A DNA stretch of 64,000 nt from Dama dama (lineage: Eukaryota > Chordata > Mammalia > Artiodactyla > Cervidae). Below are positions 21,301 through 32,465 of the stretch, piece after piece (position 1 is the first letter of the stretch; every line of letters begins with the position of its first letter). The notes under the pieces are model-generated. The model saw only the letters and a list, made by a program, of their open reading frames with translations. It did no database searches and was not told the origin of the DNA. Where the stretch lies: contig NC_083701.1 of assembly GCF_033118175.1 (NCBI RefSeq), forward strand, positions 11,241,501 through 11,305,500, written 5' to 3'. Position numbers and translations under genes: made by a program.

Positions 21301-21623
21301 CCATACTTTGAGAATCTCAGGCCTACAGCAACCCCAGGAGCCAGATGTGCTGTAAAACCAGCTAAGAGACGTCAGCGCCTCTGGTCATTCTGCTGGTGAG
21401 TGAGCAGAAGCCGGGATACTGACCCGCAGCTTCTGACTCAGTCGGAGTCTGACACTGCACCAGCGTATTAGGTGTCTTTGGGATCTTCCTTTTGCATTAT
21501 GTATGGATTCTTCTGTTTTAACCCAAATACTCTTCCTCTGTTTCCTTGGTGACTTAAGTTGCTTGTCACCTTTTCACTTCAATTCGGTGGAAGTGTTTTA
21601 AGTGCATACTCGGTTGCTCAGTG
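21301..21623. other. No gene; possible MER5 trace
   Basis: 'catactttgagaatctcagg' (21302-21321) resembles a MER5 terminus, but too little remains for a call. Confidence 0.3.
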
Positions 21624-21838
21624 GCCTTCCCTGGCAGCTCAGATGGTAGAGAACCTGCCTGGGATGCAGGAGACCCAGGTTGCATCCCTGGGTCGTGAAG
21701 ATCCCCTGGAGAAGGGACTGGCTACCCACTCCAGTATTCTTGCCTGGAGAACCCCATGGACAGAGGAACCTGGCGGGCTACAGTACGTAAGGTTACAAAG
21801 AGTTGGACAGAACTGAGCAACTTAACACCTTAACTTCA
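21624..21838 (+). repeat. Bov-tA-type SINE
   Basis: Complete copy with a seven-base 'ctcagtg' on both sides (21617-21623 and 21839-21845). Confidence 0.96.
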
Positions 21839-21845
21839 CTCAGTG

Positions 21846-22906
21846 TTGTAGAAGCAACAAAGCTGAAGACGCCGTGGCCTCCGGCCTCCGAGAAGTTTCT
21901 GTGCAGTTGTGTCTGGCCCCTTATTTCTTCCTAGTTTTCTCCCCATGATGTGTTTGCCCCTGAAGATAAAGGCACAGTGATGCGTGTCCTCCAGTGACTC
22001 AGCGCTTCCTAGTCCCGGGACCCAAGCCCTGTTTTCTCGTGAGACCCATCGCTGAATGAAGAGAGGAGGCATCAGACCCCCGCCCCCACCTCCCAGGTGG
22101 CGTCTGTCTCCGGGCTTGGCTGCCGTCTCCCAGCTTCTTCCTGTGGCCGCGGGCCTGGTCCCCGCGGCAGATGGCAGCGGATCTGGATAAAGAAGTTGGT
22201 TGTTCTTTTCAGTGCCCAGTAGAGGCCTGCCCTCCCGATCTGCTCTTCCTGTTTGCGTGAAGAACAGCTGGCAGTGTTGGTCTTAAAGCCAGCGTTTTTA
22301 TTTGTTTGGGATTGCTGTCTGTTCATTTTTCAGCATTTCTCTTTCAGCCGGGGAGATGGCTGTTCATAGTGGTACATGTCCTGTGTCTGGGGAAAGTGAG
22401 CCCTCTCCTGCCTACCCCCAACACACAGACACACATCCCACCCCACCCCCTCTCAAAACTATACATTTGTAGCAGCCCTGGTTGGCTTCCATCATTTAGA
22501 GAATTTTCCTCCAAAATTGAGAGAATTTTCTTAAATCAGGTTGGTACAGGGTCTTTGAACTGGTTAAAGTGCAAAGGTGTACGTGGTTTTTTACATCCTT
22601 GGTGACTGTGTCAGTTTGTGTGTGCATGCACGTCATACATCACGTTAGACCGCCGTGGCCGGCCTGTTTGTTTATATGCCTTTCTCTCCTTTTGGAATGT
22701 CAACTCCTGGAGCTTGGAGAGTAATCAGTCAGTATTTGAATAATTACTAGAAGCAGACTTTGGGTGTTGGGGTAACCTCTGCCTTCATGGATGTCTTCTT
22801 GCATCTCTGACCCAGACATCCTGCTTGGTCAATTTTATCCTATATGCAGGCTTTGTTTAGAATGGGAAAAACAGAGACTTGTATGTGTCAGCTTTAGTGA
22901 AATCTG
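21846..22906. other. No gene or repeat recognised
   Basis: GC-richer at 21870-22180, then ordinary. A segment near 22690-22720 ('ggaatgtcaactcctggagc') could be an L2 trace. Confidence 0.35.
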
Positions 22907-22916
22907 TCAATGGAAT

Positions 22917-23129
22917 GAGCTCCCCAGGTGGCGCAAGTGGCAAAGAGTCCGACTGCTAGTGCAAGAGACACCAGAGACGTGGGTTTGATCCCTGGGTCGG
23001 GAAGATCCCCTGGAGAAGGAAATGGCAACCCCTCCGGTATTTCTTGCCTGGAAAATTCCATGGACAGAGGAGCCTGGTAGGCTACAGTCCATGGGGTCAC
23101 AAAGAATCAGACACAACTGAGCCTGCGTG

Positions 23130-23172
<43 letters not shown>

Positions 23173-23174
23173 CA
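22917..23174 (+). repeat. Bov-tA-type SINE ending in a (CA)n tail
   Basis: The SINE body runs to 'cagacacaactgagcctgcg' and continues into about 17 CA units (23136-23171). 'tcaatggaat' at 22907-22916 and 23175-23184 encloses both SINE and microsatellite, so the tract belongs to the inserted element's tail. Confidence 0.95.
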
Positions 23175-23184
23175 TCAATGGAAT

Positions 23185-23514
23185 ACAATAAACAGCAGTA
23201 CATATGCACACCTATTGATACGGGAAAATAGTCATGAGATAGTAAGTGGAAAATAGCCGGTTATAAAACAACACAGGAAGGAGGGATCTTTCCATTTTAT
23301 CTAAAAAGAAAACTTTGGAAAGATGCACTAAAAGTTGTGTGTTCGTTATCTCTGGATGCTGGAGTTTAAAGGTGATTTTTTCATAATGGACATGTAATAT
23401 CAATTTAATCAAAGAAAGAAACAGAGAGAAAAAACACTGTAAGCTGCTCCTGCCCTGGAGTGGGGGGGGGGGCGGGGCGCGGTGACTCATGTCAATCTCA
23501 CTGACCACTCAGTA
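23185..23514. other. No gene; G run
   Basis: Unassigned. An 11-G run lies at 23462-23472, followed by 'cggggcgcgg'. Confidence 0.4.
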
Positions 23515-23745
23515 TAGCAAATGCTTTTTCCTTCATCTAACAACTCTCTATCGAGTGCCAGCTATGCTCTGGGCACTTGTATAGGAGCTCAGGCTATAGC
23601 AGTGAACACAACAGAAAGAAGTCCTTGCTTTCTTAGAGAATCAGTTCTAAAAGACAGTTCATCATTCATTTCTATTTAATAATGGAAGTGTGTATAAAAT
23701 GCTACTTAGCTAACAGGGAAGGAGCAGCAAGGTATGTGGCTTAAA
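23515..23745 (+). repeat. Ancient mammalian interspersed repeat
   Basis: 'cgagtgccagctatgctctg', 'ggctatagcagtgaacacaa' and 'agtccttgctttcttagaga' follow the left part of the old family. Diverged. Confidence 0.5.
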
Positions 23746-24494
23746 GTCACACTGGAATTTCCATGGCTGTGCAGAACACACTGTTCTGTTTGTGGAATAA
23801 AGGAAAGCGCCATGCTTGGTATACGTATTGAAAGACTGTGATTTTCTCCAAGAGCCGGCATTGGTACGTGTCACTCCAGTTATAGGAGGTGCAGTAAGGT
23901 AGCTTCATTAATTACTCGAGCCACTTATCATTAGGAGGGTCTGGGTAAGATGTAAATGATTCTTTCTTGTCATGTCCTATGTTTTTGCTGGTTCCCTCAT
24001 CTGGTTCCCTCATCTGAACTAATGGGTTTTTTGGCATCATCTCCTTAGACGCATCACAGGGAATGAATTTCTCCACTTAGAAGCCCCGTTATAGATTTGT
24101 CAGACAGGGTTTTGATTTAGTGATAGCACGACATGCTTTCTAGACATAGGATGGCAAGGAGGGAGGGCCCCTGCCGGCCCTTAAGTGCAGGCGGCCCCCT
24201 TCTTAGAGATGAAACCTCACTTTCTGAGAGATGCTCTCCTGCTGAAACCTGGACCATCCAGGGCATAAAGGACTGGACGTTGTCTCCCTGTCCCTTTCGT
24301 GGCCAAAGGAGCCAACCCGGTGGTGGGCTTTGATTTTAGGAATCCAGTTGTTGAAAAAGGGAATAGTAAAACAGGAAAAGACATTTTCTTTTTAGGAATT
24401 AAGAGACTTTGTGATAGAATAGTTGAGTTTGAATTCCTTCCACTTGATTATCTGTTCCAGAAATTGAGAACCTGCCATGTGAATCTGGGAAATA
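23746..24494. other. No gene; 13-bp tandem duplication
   Basis: Unassigned. 'ctggttccctcat' is repeated head to tail at 23988-24000 and 24001-24013. Confidence 0.4.
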
Positions 24495-24670
24495 CTATGA
24501 CTGTGGTTCTCATGTAATAGTGCTGGGAACTATTAAACATCCCAGGCCACACCCCAGGCCAATTAAATCTGAACCTCCAGGGGAGGGTGCTAGGTGGCAG
24601 GAGTTTAAAGCTCCCAGGTGATCCTAAGGTGCTGCTAAAACAGCACTTCTGCAGTGTGGTCATACCAGCT
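24495..24670 (+). mobile_element. MER5-type hAT MITE
   Basis: 'ggccacaccccaggccaatt', 'gggtgctaggtggcaggagt' and 'ctcccaggtgatcctaaggt' match MER5A/B right-half order. Confidence 0.65.
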
Positions 24671-24872
24671 ACTTCTAAAAATTAGACCAAAAGTTATTAC
24701 TAAGACTAGGAAATAATGTGAAAAATTTATCCTTTGCTTTAAAACGAGAAACATACAATGGGGTGAATTTACTTAGATGTCCTAACTTGTCTTGATTTTC
24801 AATTCCCACAATTAATTTAAGGCCAAAGCCACATCTGTTGTTTGCCTGTTTGCAGGGTCTGATCACAGATTT

Positions 24873-25010
24873 TTCTGGGAATTTGTAGCCCTTCTGTATT
24901 GACGTGTGTGTGTGTGTGTGTGTGTGTGAATTTTTTTAGAACTTGTGGCCATTATGTATTGACATGTGTGTGTGTGAGTTGTTTAGAACTTGTAGCCCTT
25001 CTGTATTGAC

Positions 25011-25041
<31 letters not shown>

Positions 25042-25050
25042 TGTGAGAAT
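24873..25050. repeat. Minisatellite of three units, each with a TG tract
   Basis: A core like 'acttgtagcccttctgtatt' followed by 'gac.tg' and a TG run occurs three times (core starts near 24881, 24941 and 24989). The TG tracts differ in length, so units are about 47-70 bases. Confidence 0.93.
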
Positions 25051-26084
25051 TCTCTTTTTATTTGGCCAAGATACTGTATGTGCTTGCCTGTTTTTCATTC
25101 TTTGTTTTGGTTACGTTGTTTTTCAAAGGACTGCCTGACTCCTCCTTTAATTAACTTCTACCTCCTGCTTATGTGGCCCGTTTCCCAATACACCCTGTCT
25201 TTTGGTGGTTTTCTATTCCACCAGCAAAGATTTGTATGAAAGCTCTTTCTACTGTTTGTTTCTTTGAAGCACATCATTTCTGGTCTTGAAATATAATGTT
25301 TCTAAATGTGTTTTTAAAATAGGAGCTTGTTCTCCTCTGAACTCTGTCCTTGCTGCTGCAATTGTTCCTGCCCATCTTGAACTTCTTTAGCTCAGCTCTG
25401 GAAGTTTTCCCAGTTTCCAGCTTCTGGATTACTATCTCTTTAAATCCTGAGTCATTTTGCATTTCCCCCTCACTCTTGAAGTGCCACATTCCGTCTGCCT
25501 TTCTGTCTTGTCACAATTCTGGGAGTGCCTGCAGTGTCTGTGTAAATAGTATAGTACCCAAACCCCATGCAGCAGGTTTTCTCGCCATGTCCTGTCTGGG
25601 TCGGCATCTTTTAAAAAGGAGAGGGAGGGGGCTGTCACGCCGGCAGAGCTGGCACACATCAGAGAGGGCAGTAGACATGTTTGCTCCTGCTGTCCTGTGA
25701 CTAGCATGGCTGGGCTTATTTTGTGACCCACTCTTGCATCCTCAGACCTCCACACAGACGTGCAGCCCTGAAACAACGTTCTCACTGCTGGCACGTCTGA
25801 ACGCCGGAAATATAACTGACAGTGTCCACGGAGAGCAGCCTGGGCACATCTGCACAGAGCACAGCGCACGGCTTGCCCTTGCACGGATCACAGCCTCTGC
25901 CGCTGCCGCTGCCGCTGCCCTGGCTCGTGATCTCATCCAGCCTCTGGGCAGACGTGCAGAGGCACAGACATCCGCTCCTGGGCTCCCGGCCGACCCCCCA
26001 CCCCCCTTTCAGCCTCTCCTCTCCATTTAGCCTGCCCTCGTTCTCCACCTTCCACAGCTCACCATTACGAGACCCTTCATTTCA
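25051..26084. other. No gene; GCCGCT trinucleotide-rich tract
   Basis: Unassigned. A (GCCGCT)n tract at 25894-25920 gives an alanine run in one frame and mirrored open frames on both strands at 25730-26050. These are a low-complexity effect. Confidence 0.4.
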
Positions 26085-26490
26085 TCAACAGATTTCTGTG
26101 TGTTTGTTTCTAAAGTTCACACTATGTGTCAGGCACTCTGCTAGGTGCCGATTGCAAGCCAGATGTGGTTTCTGCCCCCTTAACACTGCTAGTCTGGTGG
26201 GGGCGGGGTGCGAATGAGTAAACAGGAATTCACAGTGAACTGCTTGCTGTCAGTGCCGTGATGGGGAGCAGGCAGGTGGTCCGGAGTCCAGGGCAGGACC
26301 CACCTGGTCCACAGAGGGTCACGGGAGGTTTTCCAGAGAAGTGACCCCTCAGCTGGGACCTGAAGTGTAGAGGTGGAAGGCAGTGGCTTTTGAAAAATCA
26401 CACCTGTTACAGCTGGAACTTGATGGGAGAGAGGGTGGAAATGGGCCTGGGAAGACAGCAGGGGTTTGTCCCGAGAGCAACAGAAAGGCT
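26085..26490 (+). repeat. Ancient mammalian interspersed repeat
   Basis: 'actatgtgtcaggcactctg', 'ctgctaggtgccgattgc' and 'agctgggacctgaagtgtag' are the hallmarks of this old family. It is the best preserved copy in the window. Confidence 0.6.
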
Positions 26491-26595
26491 CTAGGCTTGC
26501 AGCAGGGCATTGGCGTGCTCTCTCTGCCTTTTAGAAGGACCACTCCTACCACAGTGTGGGGAGTGGCTTGGAGAAGGCAGGCCTAAGTGAAGGGT

Positions 26596-26820
26596 CATCA
26601 TCACATCCACTCAGCCGTGTTCAACTCTTTGTGACTCTTTGGACTCTAGTCCTCCAGGCTCCTCCGTCCATGGGATTTTTCAGGCAAGAAATACTGGAAT
26701 GGGTTGTCATTTCCTCCTCCAGGAGATCTTCCCAACTCAGGGGTCAAACCCACGTCTTTTGCCTCTCCTGCATTGTAGGAAGATCCTTTACTTCCCACTG
26801 AGCCACTAAGGAAAAGAAAA
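26596..26820 (-). repeat. Bov-tA-type SINE with 8-bp target duplication
   Basis: Complete minus-strand copy flanked by 'tgaagggt' at 26588-26595 and 26821-26828. Diverged head ('cttcccactgagccactaag'). Confidence 0.94.
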
Positions 26821-26828
26821 TGAAGGGT

Positions 26829-27189
26829 AACAAATATTTATAGACTGCTAGTGGTGACCCAGCAAGAGCTGTTGGTGGCCTGACGAGGAACGCAAAATGG
26901 AGTGGACAGAGCTGGAGAGAGAGAGCCCCAAGCAATATTTAATCCATGACTTCCTTCTGGGCACAAAAATGATGTCTGGCTTGGCCTGCCTGCCTGTTAT
27001 CATGGGATTTCATCTGGGTTCTGCATCATGTTGGAAAGATGCTCCTAGGCTTCCTATTGATGGAAGCATCTTCATGGATCCAGCCATGTTTACAGATTCC
27101 CTGCCCTTCTCTTGGTCTCTCCATCCTTAAGCTAAAGCAGGTCAGGTTGCCTGTGCAGTAGACACACTGATCAACTAGGCCTTTGTCAC
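26829..27189. other. No gene or repeat recognised
   Basis: A 77-codon plus frame (26897-27130) has no recognisable features. Confidence 0.4.
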
Positions 27190-27390
27190 TTATTTAGAAT
27201 CCCAGAGTCCAAGAATGTTAGAGTGGAATGAATCCTTGAAGTCCAGTGCATCCCACCCCCCGCCCCCACACGCATGGTTTAGCTGTGAATATGTGGCACC
27301 CAGAGAAGAAAAATGACTTGCTTGAACTCCCAGATAGAACTGGGACTAAAACCCAGGTGTCTTAGCTCCCAGTCAGGTCATTTGGGGGGC
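27190..27390 (-). repeat. Ancient MIR-like repeat
   Basis: 'aagaatgttagagtggaatg', 'gaatccttgaagtccagtgc' and 'gaactgggactaaaacccag' follow a well-known old mammalian repeat with a MIR-like middle. Confidence 0.5.
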
Positions 27391-27784
27391 TAACAGCTGT
27401 CCCCCCAGTTTAACTGCAGGAATGTGTCTCTTTGCCAGTGTTCCTCTCACTCACTCTGAGCTGAATGGACTGCAGTGTGTGACAGGTGGATAAATCAAGG
27501 CTGGTCTTGGGTGTCACCTTCTTTTAAGACCATGGGCTCTTCTGTAAAGAACAGTGTGAATGTTATCCTCTAACCCTGCCTTTCTCTTTCATTTTCACTC
27601 TGTGATTTCTTCATTTCTTTTTCTTTCTTTTTTTTTTTTTTTTATTTCTTCATTTCTGAGAGCAATGAACTTAGATCCTGGATTCCTGTTTCTGAAGCCA
27701 TTTGATGGGTGGCAGGGCGTGGCGGGCCCCTGGGCTTCTCTCAGGCTTTCTTGCCTAAGAGGTGGTCCCACTGCATTTCTGTCA
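27391..27784. other. No gene; T-rich tract
   Basis: A T-rich tract at about 27610-27645 lies within otherwise unassigned sequence. Confidence 0.4.
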
Positions 27785-28225
27785 CAGATAGCCCAGGTTT
27801 GGAAGTCAGACTGGCTGGAATCCCACCTCTGCCACTTGTCCGCTAGGCAGGTTTTTCTTGGGTGAAATAGGGACAGTGATACTTAATTAATTGGGCTTCC
27901 CCTATGGCACTAGTGGTAAAGAATGCTCTTGCCAGTGCAGGAGACACCGGAGTCATGGGGTTTGATCCCTGGTTCAGGAAGATCCCCTGGAGGAGGGCGT
28001 GGCAACCCACTCCAGTATTCTTGCCTGGAGAATCCCATGGACAGAGGAGCTTGGTGGGCTGTATATAGTCCATGGGGTCGCAAAGAGTCAGACACGACTG
28101 ATCATGCACTAGGATACTTAGCTAATGAGAACGCAGACTCTAAAAGACAGTAGATGTGAAGAAAGCCAGTACCGTGCCTGCGACATAGTCGATGCTCAGT
28201 AAGTGGTGACTGTGTTGACACTAGG
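27785..28225 (+). repeat. MIR SINE split by a Bov-tA SINE
   Basis: Left part: 'ggaagtcagactggctggaa', 'tcccacctctgccacttgtc'. Right part: 'accgtgcctgcgacatagtc' and 'gatgctcagtaagtggtgac'. The parts are contiguous in MIR and separated by the insertion at 27886-28112. Confidence 0.85.
27886..28112 (+). repeat. Bov-tA-type SINE inside a MIR
   Basis: Complete copy flanked by 'gatactta' at 27878-27885 and 28113-28120. Confidence 0.96.
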
Positions 28226-29043
28226 TTCTTGCTGTCCTGTACCTTCACTGCATTGCCCAAACCGCAATCCAGCCAGCACACCCCTGTTCACCACCAGCTG
28301 CCCTCGAGTCACTACTCTGAAGAAATCTCTGAAGGAGGACTCCTGCTTCCACCCTTCTGGAAGATTGATCTGAGCTCTGTCTTCTCCCTGAGAAGGGTGT
28401 CTCTCTCACCTTCCCTGAGCCCTGTCACTTAACCTTCAAAGCTGTGTGACTGCGGAGACTAAAGAAGACACCCGGGCTGGGAGGAGGCTCCAGCCTTAGT
28501 CACAAGGACCCGAAGCAGAGGAGCAGAGAGAGCATATGTGGGAGCAAGTTGCTGCTAGCTTTGGAAGCTAGCTCAATTTTTTTTTTTTTTTAAGTATTTG
28601 CATAGTCACTCTTGTGCTCGGAAGAGACACGTGATCATGGAATTACAATGAAAGGTTAAAAAGGAAGGATGACTGGACTTGCTGGTACAGAACCTTGAAT
28701 CCCTCCTAGATATGGGATCCTAGAACGGCAGGTGGTTAATATATGAGGCCAGGACAAGGAAATGCAGTGCAGGATGTGATCAGTCTAGCTTCTGCTCAGC
28801 TAGAGTGACAACAAGGACTTGGCAGAAGGAAAAAAGAGGAAAGTGAGGGTGGAAATACCAAGTGTAAATAATGCAGAGGATTCGTGCTAGAATTTCGCCC
28901 TGGAGGGAGCATGAGAATGACATGATGTTGAGCGAGGCGTTCCCAGAGCTGAGGGTGCCTCTTGTGAACAAAGACACCTGGTTTTCAAGCAGAGGAACAT
29001 CCAGGTGCAAAGCCTTTTTCATCTGGCATCCCCGGGTTGTGAA
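28226..29043. other. No gene or repeat recognised
   Basis: Unassigned; T run of about 15 near 28577-28591. A minus frame of 169 codons (28780-29289) starts here but shows no domain. Confidence 0.4.
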
Positions 29044-29098
29044 GATCCTTGCACTGGCAAGCAGATTCTTCCCCCCTGAGCCCCCCCAGGGAAGCCCC
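29044..29098 (-). repeat. Bov-tA SINE head remnant
   Basis: 'cactggcaagcagattcttc' then 'cccctgagcccccccaggga' is a degraded tRNA-like head in minus orientation. The BovB-like tail half is absent. Confidence 0.6.
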
Positions 29099-29504
29099 CA
29101 GCAGAGCATTGGTGGTGTTTGGGGAACTAAGAGGAAGGGCTTTGGGAGGTGAATGTGGGACAGGAGGGGGAAAAGAGTCTGTTTTTCTTTTTTTTCTATT
29201 TGATAGAGCCTGGTTCTTAAACTTAATATATTTAACTTTGAAATGTAGCACAGCTGGGACTTGGTCCAAAATGTTCCTGAAATCTCCATGACACCTAGTT
29301 AAGGGCTGATTTAGAATTTTTAAGGAAAATTCTTCTTGTGTCACAGCTTCAGGATATTTTTAGGAACCTTCTGAAACCAGTGGCAGCACGAGTGATAGCC
29401 CAGCATCAAGCCCACCTCATGTGCGTCCACCAGTTCACAGTTTGTTAGGAAAGCCTTTCTGCTCCCAGGGACCAGTCGCAGTAACTGACAGCCGCGTCCA
29501 TGGT
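29099..29504. other. No gene or repeat recognised
   Basis: Unassigned sequence. Confidence 0.4.
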
Positions 29505-29905
29505 TTGCTTGCCTTTTGCCAGATGCTTTGTATACCTTTGCTGTTGTTAGTTACTCAGCCGTGTCCGGCTCTTTTGTGACCACATGGACTCCCAGGCTCC
29601 TCTGTCCATGGGATTTCCCAGGCAAGAATGTTAGGATGGGTTGCCATTTTCTACTCCGAGGGATAGAACCTGCAAGTCCTGCAGGTGGATTCTTTACGAC
29701 TGAGCCACCTAGGAAGCCCTTTGTATACCTTATCTCACTTTAATCTCTCAGTGACTACAGGGCAAATATTGTTATTTTGTTTATTTATTTATTCATTCTA
29801 GCTGAGGAAGGTGAGGCTAAGGATTCTTGTGTATCTTGTCCAGGGTCACACGTCTAGTGTGTGCCAGAACATAATCAGACAGAACTCAGTTCTGTTGGAT
29901 TTGGG
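29505..29905 (-). repeat. MIR SINE split by a Bov-tA SINE
   Basis: 'gatgctttgtatacctt' before the SINE and 'atctcactttaatctctcag', 'gtccagggtcacacgtctag' after it are consecutive parts of minus-strand MIR. The interruption is at 29539-29718. Confidence 0.8.
29539..29718 (-). repeat. Bov-tA-type SINE inside a MIR, 13-bp target duplication
   Basis: Minus-strand copy flanked by identical 'ctttgtatacctt' at 29526-29538 and 29719-29731. The duplicated bases are MIR sequence. Confidence 0.97.
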
Positions 29906-30509
29906 AGCCACTGTTTTAGCCACAGTCCTTCTTGGGTAATCATTGTGGTACAGTATTTGCAAAAAAAAAAAAAAAAGACCTTCAGGACTTTAAATCCATC
30001 TGGAAGAAAATTTACGACATTTTTAATATTCCCCTCTCTGTTATATGCTAGGCCCTGTCCACATACCTTTAAATTGGATTTGATCATCTTTTTAACTTCC
30101 AGATAGGTTAATTTTACAAAGAAGGCATCTCATCATCTTTTTAATGGCTTCCATTCTCCTCCAAGTTAAATCAGAGAGTCACTTGTAATTTGCCTCGGTA
30201 ATTGGGCTATGACTTTCAATGGCTGCTGGAGTTGGCCTTTTGCTGACTTGAGTCGTGTTCAAATAATTCTCTTCTCATTAGCCAAGTAGGACATGTAACT
30301 CTTAATGCTGTTCCCCCTGAAGCAGCAAGAAGGCGGCCCTCGTACCAGAGAAGAGAGGTTAGATTTGTGGACGTCCACAGCGCCTTTAAACACATTCAAG
30401 TCACTTCAAACACTGTCTCGTGCCTTCCTTTCAACCTTGCAGGAAGCTGCAGTTGCTACCCCCTGGTGGAGGTGCAGAAGGGGTTAGCAGCACCACCCAG
30501 CTGACACCT
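29906..30509. other. No gene; A run
   Basis: A run of about 16 near 29960-29975 with no attached retroelement recognised. Otherwise unassigned. Confidence 0.4.
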
Positions 30510-30600
30510 GGCGTGGGCTTGGGATGCAAACCCAGCTCTGCCAGCTCCTGCATGTTTCTCTGTATGCGAGGGATGCTCAGATGGGTCACGGAGATGACAG
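30510..30600 (+). repeat. Possible MIR fragment
   Basis: 'gggatgcaaacccagctctg' followed by 'ccagctcctgcatg' resembles the MIR tRNA side. Weak. Confidence 0.35.
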
Positions 30601-30717
30601 AGGCCCCAGGAGAAATGGTGCTGCCTTTCTGGGCACTAGTTCCAGGTCATAGAACTCTTGCAGTGGGCAATAGGCCATTGGATTTTGGTTGTTGGATGGA
30701 AATACCCTCTGTAGTTG

Positions 30718-30925
30718 GGGGCTTCCCAGGTGGTACCCGTGGTTTATCTGCCTGCCAATGCAGGATGCAGGAGACTTAAGACACTTGGGTTCGATCTCTG
30801 GGTTGGGAAGATCCCCTGGAGGAGGGCATGGCGACCCACTCCAGAGTTCTTGCCTGGAGAATCCCATGGACAGAGGAGCCTGGCGGGCTACAGTCCATGG
30901 GGTTGTAAAGCGTTGAACTCTGAGC
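30718..30925 (+). repeat. Bov-tA-type SINE
   Basis: Complete copy: 'ggcttcccaggtggtacccg', 'gttcgatctctgggttggga', 'gcctggcgggctacagtcca'. The tail is shortened. Confidence 0.95.
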
Positions 30926-30994
30926 ATGCACGCACATCCTAAGATTAGGAAAGAATAGGCAGACTAGCACAGCCTTTCTTTATGTGGATTGCAT

Positions 30995-31420
30995 CTGTGT
31001 TGTGCTTCCCCTGTTTCCTCACCTGCAGCATGTGGGTGTCCGTACGTGCTTCGTGTGGTTTTCGCGGGGATTGCGATGGAGATGGTGACAGGCAGCGTGG
31101 TCAGCAGGGCACCTGGCACTTCCTCAGGAGCTCCAGTCTCAGGGGTGGGTGGGCGAAGCTGTCTCCTGTGCCCTCCTCAGCCCCTGGGCCACTCAAGGCA
31201 CAGATGTGGTACGTGTCCACTAAGTGCTCCCTTCATTTACTGCACAGGTGTTGGAGCGCCTAGCCCTGTGCCAGGCGAGGGGAGACGTGGGGCATTTATC
31301 ATCCCAGGGGTGTTCATAGTGTCAGGAGCTACATGCTCCTCTACCAAGAAGAAAAATCATCCAGGGAAAGTGACCCAGTGGTGAGTGGTGGTCAGGAGGT
31401 AACCTTTGAGGTAGCGGAGT
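30995..31420 (+). repeat. Possible MIR followed by ancient repeat
   Basis: 'ccctgtttcctcacctgcag' recalls MIR. Further right, 'tactgcacaggtgttggagc' and 'gcctagccctgtgccaggcg' recall the old family of 26085-26490. Both weak. Confidence 0.3.
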
Positions 31421-31624
31421 GCAGAGCTGACTTGGAAAGCCTCCCAGCTCCGTGGCTGACTGTGCCGGGGTGGGGGTGGGGTCCTTACCCTTCGGGCTCT
31501 GCTGTCAGAATTGGACCTCGTGTTGCTGCAGAATCGAACGTCTTGTCACCACTGTGACTGGAGGGTCATTTACTGTGTCATGAGGCCGTTTGGTTTCAGG
31601 AAGTGATGGTTTACTGGAGCGTAG

Positions 31625-31857
31625 GAATTGGTACTTTGGCCACCTGATGCCAAGAGCCGACTCATTGGAAAAGAGTGATGCTGGGAAAGATTGGAGAAAG
31701 GGAAACACAGAGGATGAGATGGTTGGGTGGCATCACTAACTCAATGGACATGACTTTGAGCCACTCCAGGAGATTGTGAAGGACAGGGAAGCCTGGCGTG
31801 TTGCAGCCCATGGGCTTGCAGAGAGCCAGACGCAACTTAGCGACTGAATGACAACAG
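31625..31857 (+). repeat. BovB LINE 3' fragment
   Basis: 'ggtactttggccacctgatg', 'gagccgactcattggaaaag', 'gggtggcatcactaactcaa' and 'gccagacgcaacttagcgac' follow the BovB 3' end. 5'-truncated. Confidence 0.93.
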
Positions 31858-31949
31858 GAATGGGTGTTCAGAGTTGGGAAAGAGCTAGCAATTAAAGAGC
31901 TACTTCAGCTGGGAGACTGAATCCACTCTTAGCTAGTGGGGCAGCCACA

Positions 31950-32120
31950 TATTGATTTTTAAAGCACCTGGGGGCCAGCAGCGTCAACATCACTGGGGAG
32001 CTTCTTAGAAACGCTGAACCCAAGTCTCCACTCTAGACCTAGTGAATCAGAGTTTGGATTTTAATAAGTTCTCCAGGTGTTTGTGTGCAGTCTGGGGAGC
32101 AAACTTTGGGAAAGACGGAG
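31950..32120 (+). mobile_element. MER5-type hAT MITE
   Basis: 'catcactggggagcttctta', 'tagtgaatcagagtttggat' and 'gggagcaaactttgggaaag' match MER5A. Confidence 0.7.
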
Positions 32121-32299
32121 CAATTCTATAGCCTGCAAGCCTAGGAATGAGCGTGTTCGCTGAACGTCAGTCATCGTGCAGGGCTGCCAGTCGGGGCCAC
32201 CTATCTCACTTTCTAGTACTTGCCAAGTATTTTAAGCAACAGAATTCCAGACTGAGCTGCATAAATATGAATTACTGATGAAAACAATAGTATCTTAGC

Positions 32300-32465
32300 A
32301 TTAAATCCATTTACGTACATCCTCCTCTCTGATCACACTGTCTTCTTGTGAGATAGTCAAACCTCTGCTTTGTAGGTGGTAAAACCGAAAGCACAGAGAG
32401 GCTATGTGACATACCCAGAGTCACACAGTAAAATCAGTAGCAGTGTTTGAACTGTGGTCTTAAAA
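32300..32465 (-). repeat. MIR SINE
   Basis: 'gtggtaaaaccgaaagcaca', 'gagaggctatgtgacatacc' and 'cagagtcacacagtaaaatc' are the minus-strand MIR core. Confidence 0.72.

Noticed and set aside
25730..26050. Alanine-run frames on both strands
   Set aside because: Produced by a GCCGCT tract in GC-rich DNA; both strands open equally.
28780..29289. 169-codon minus-strand frame
   Set aside because: Crosses a SINE head remnant, has no recognisable domain, and overlaps other open frames on both strands.
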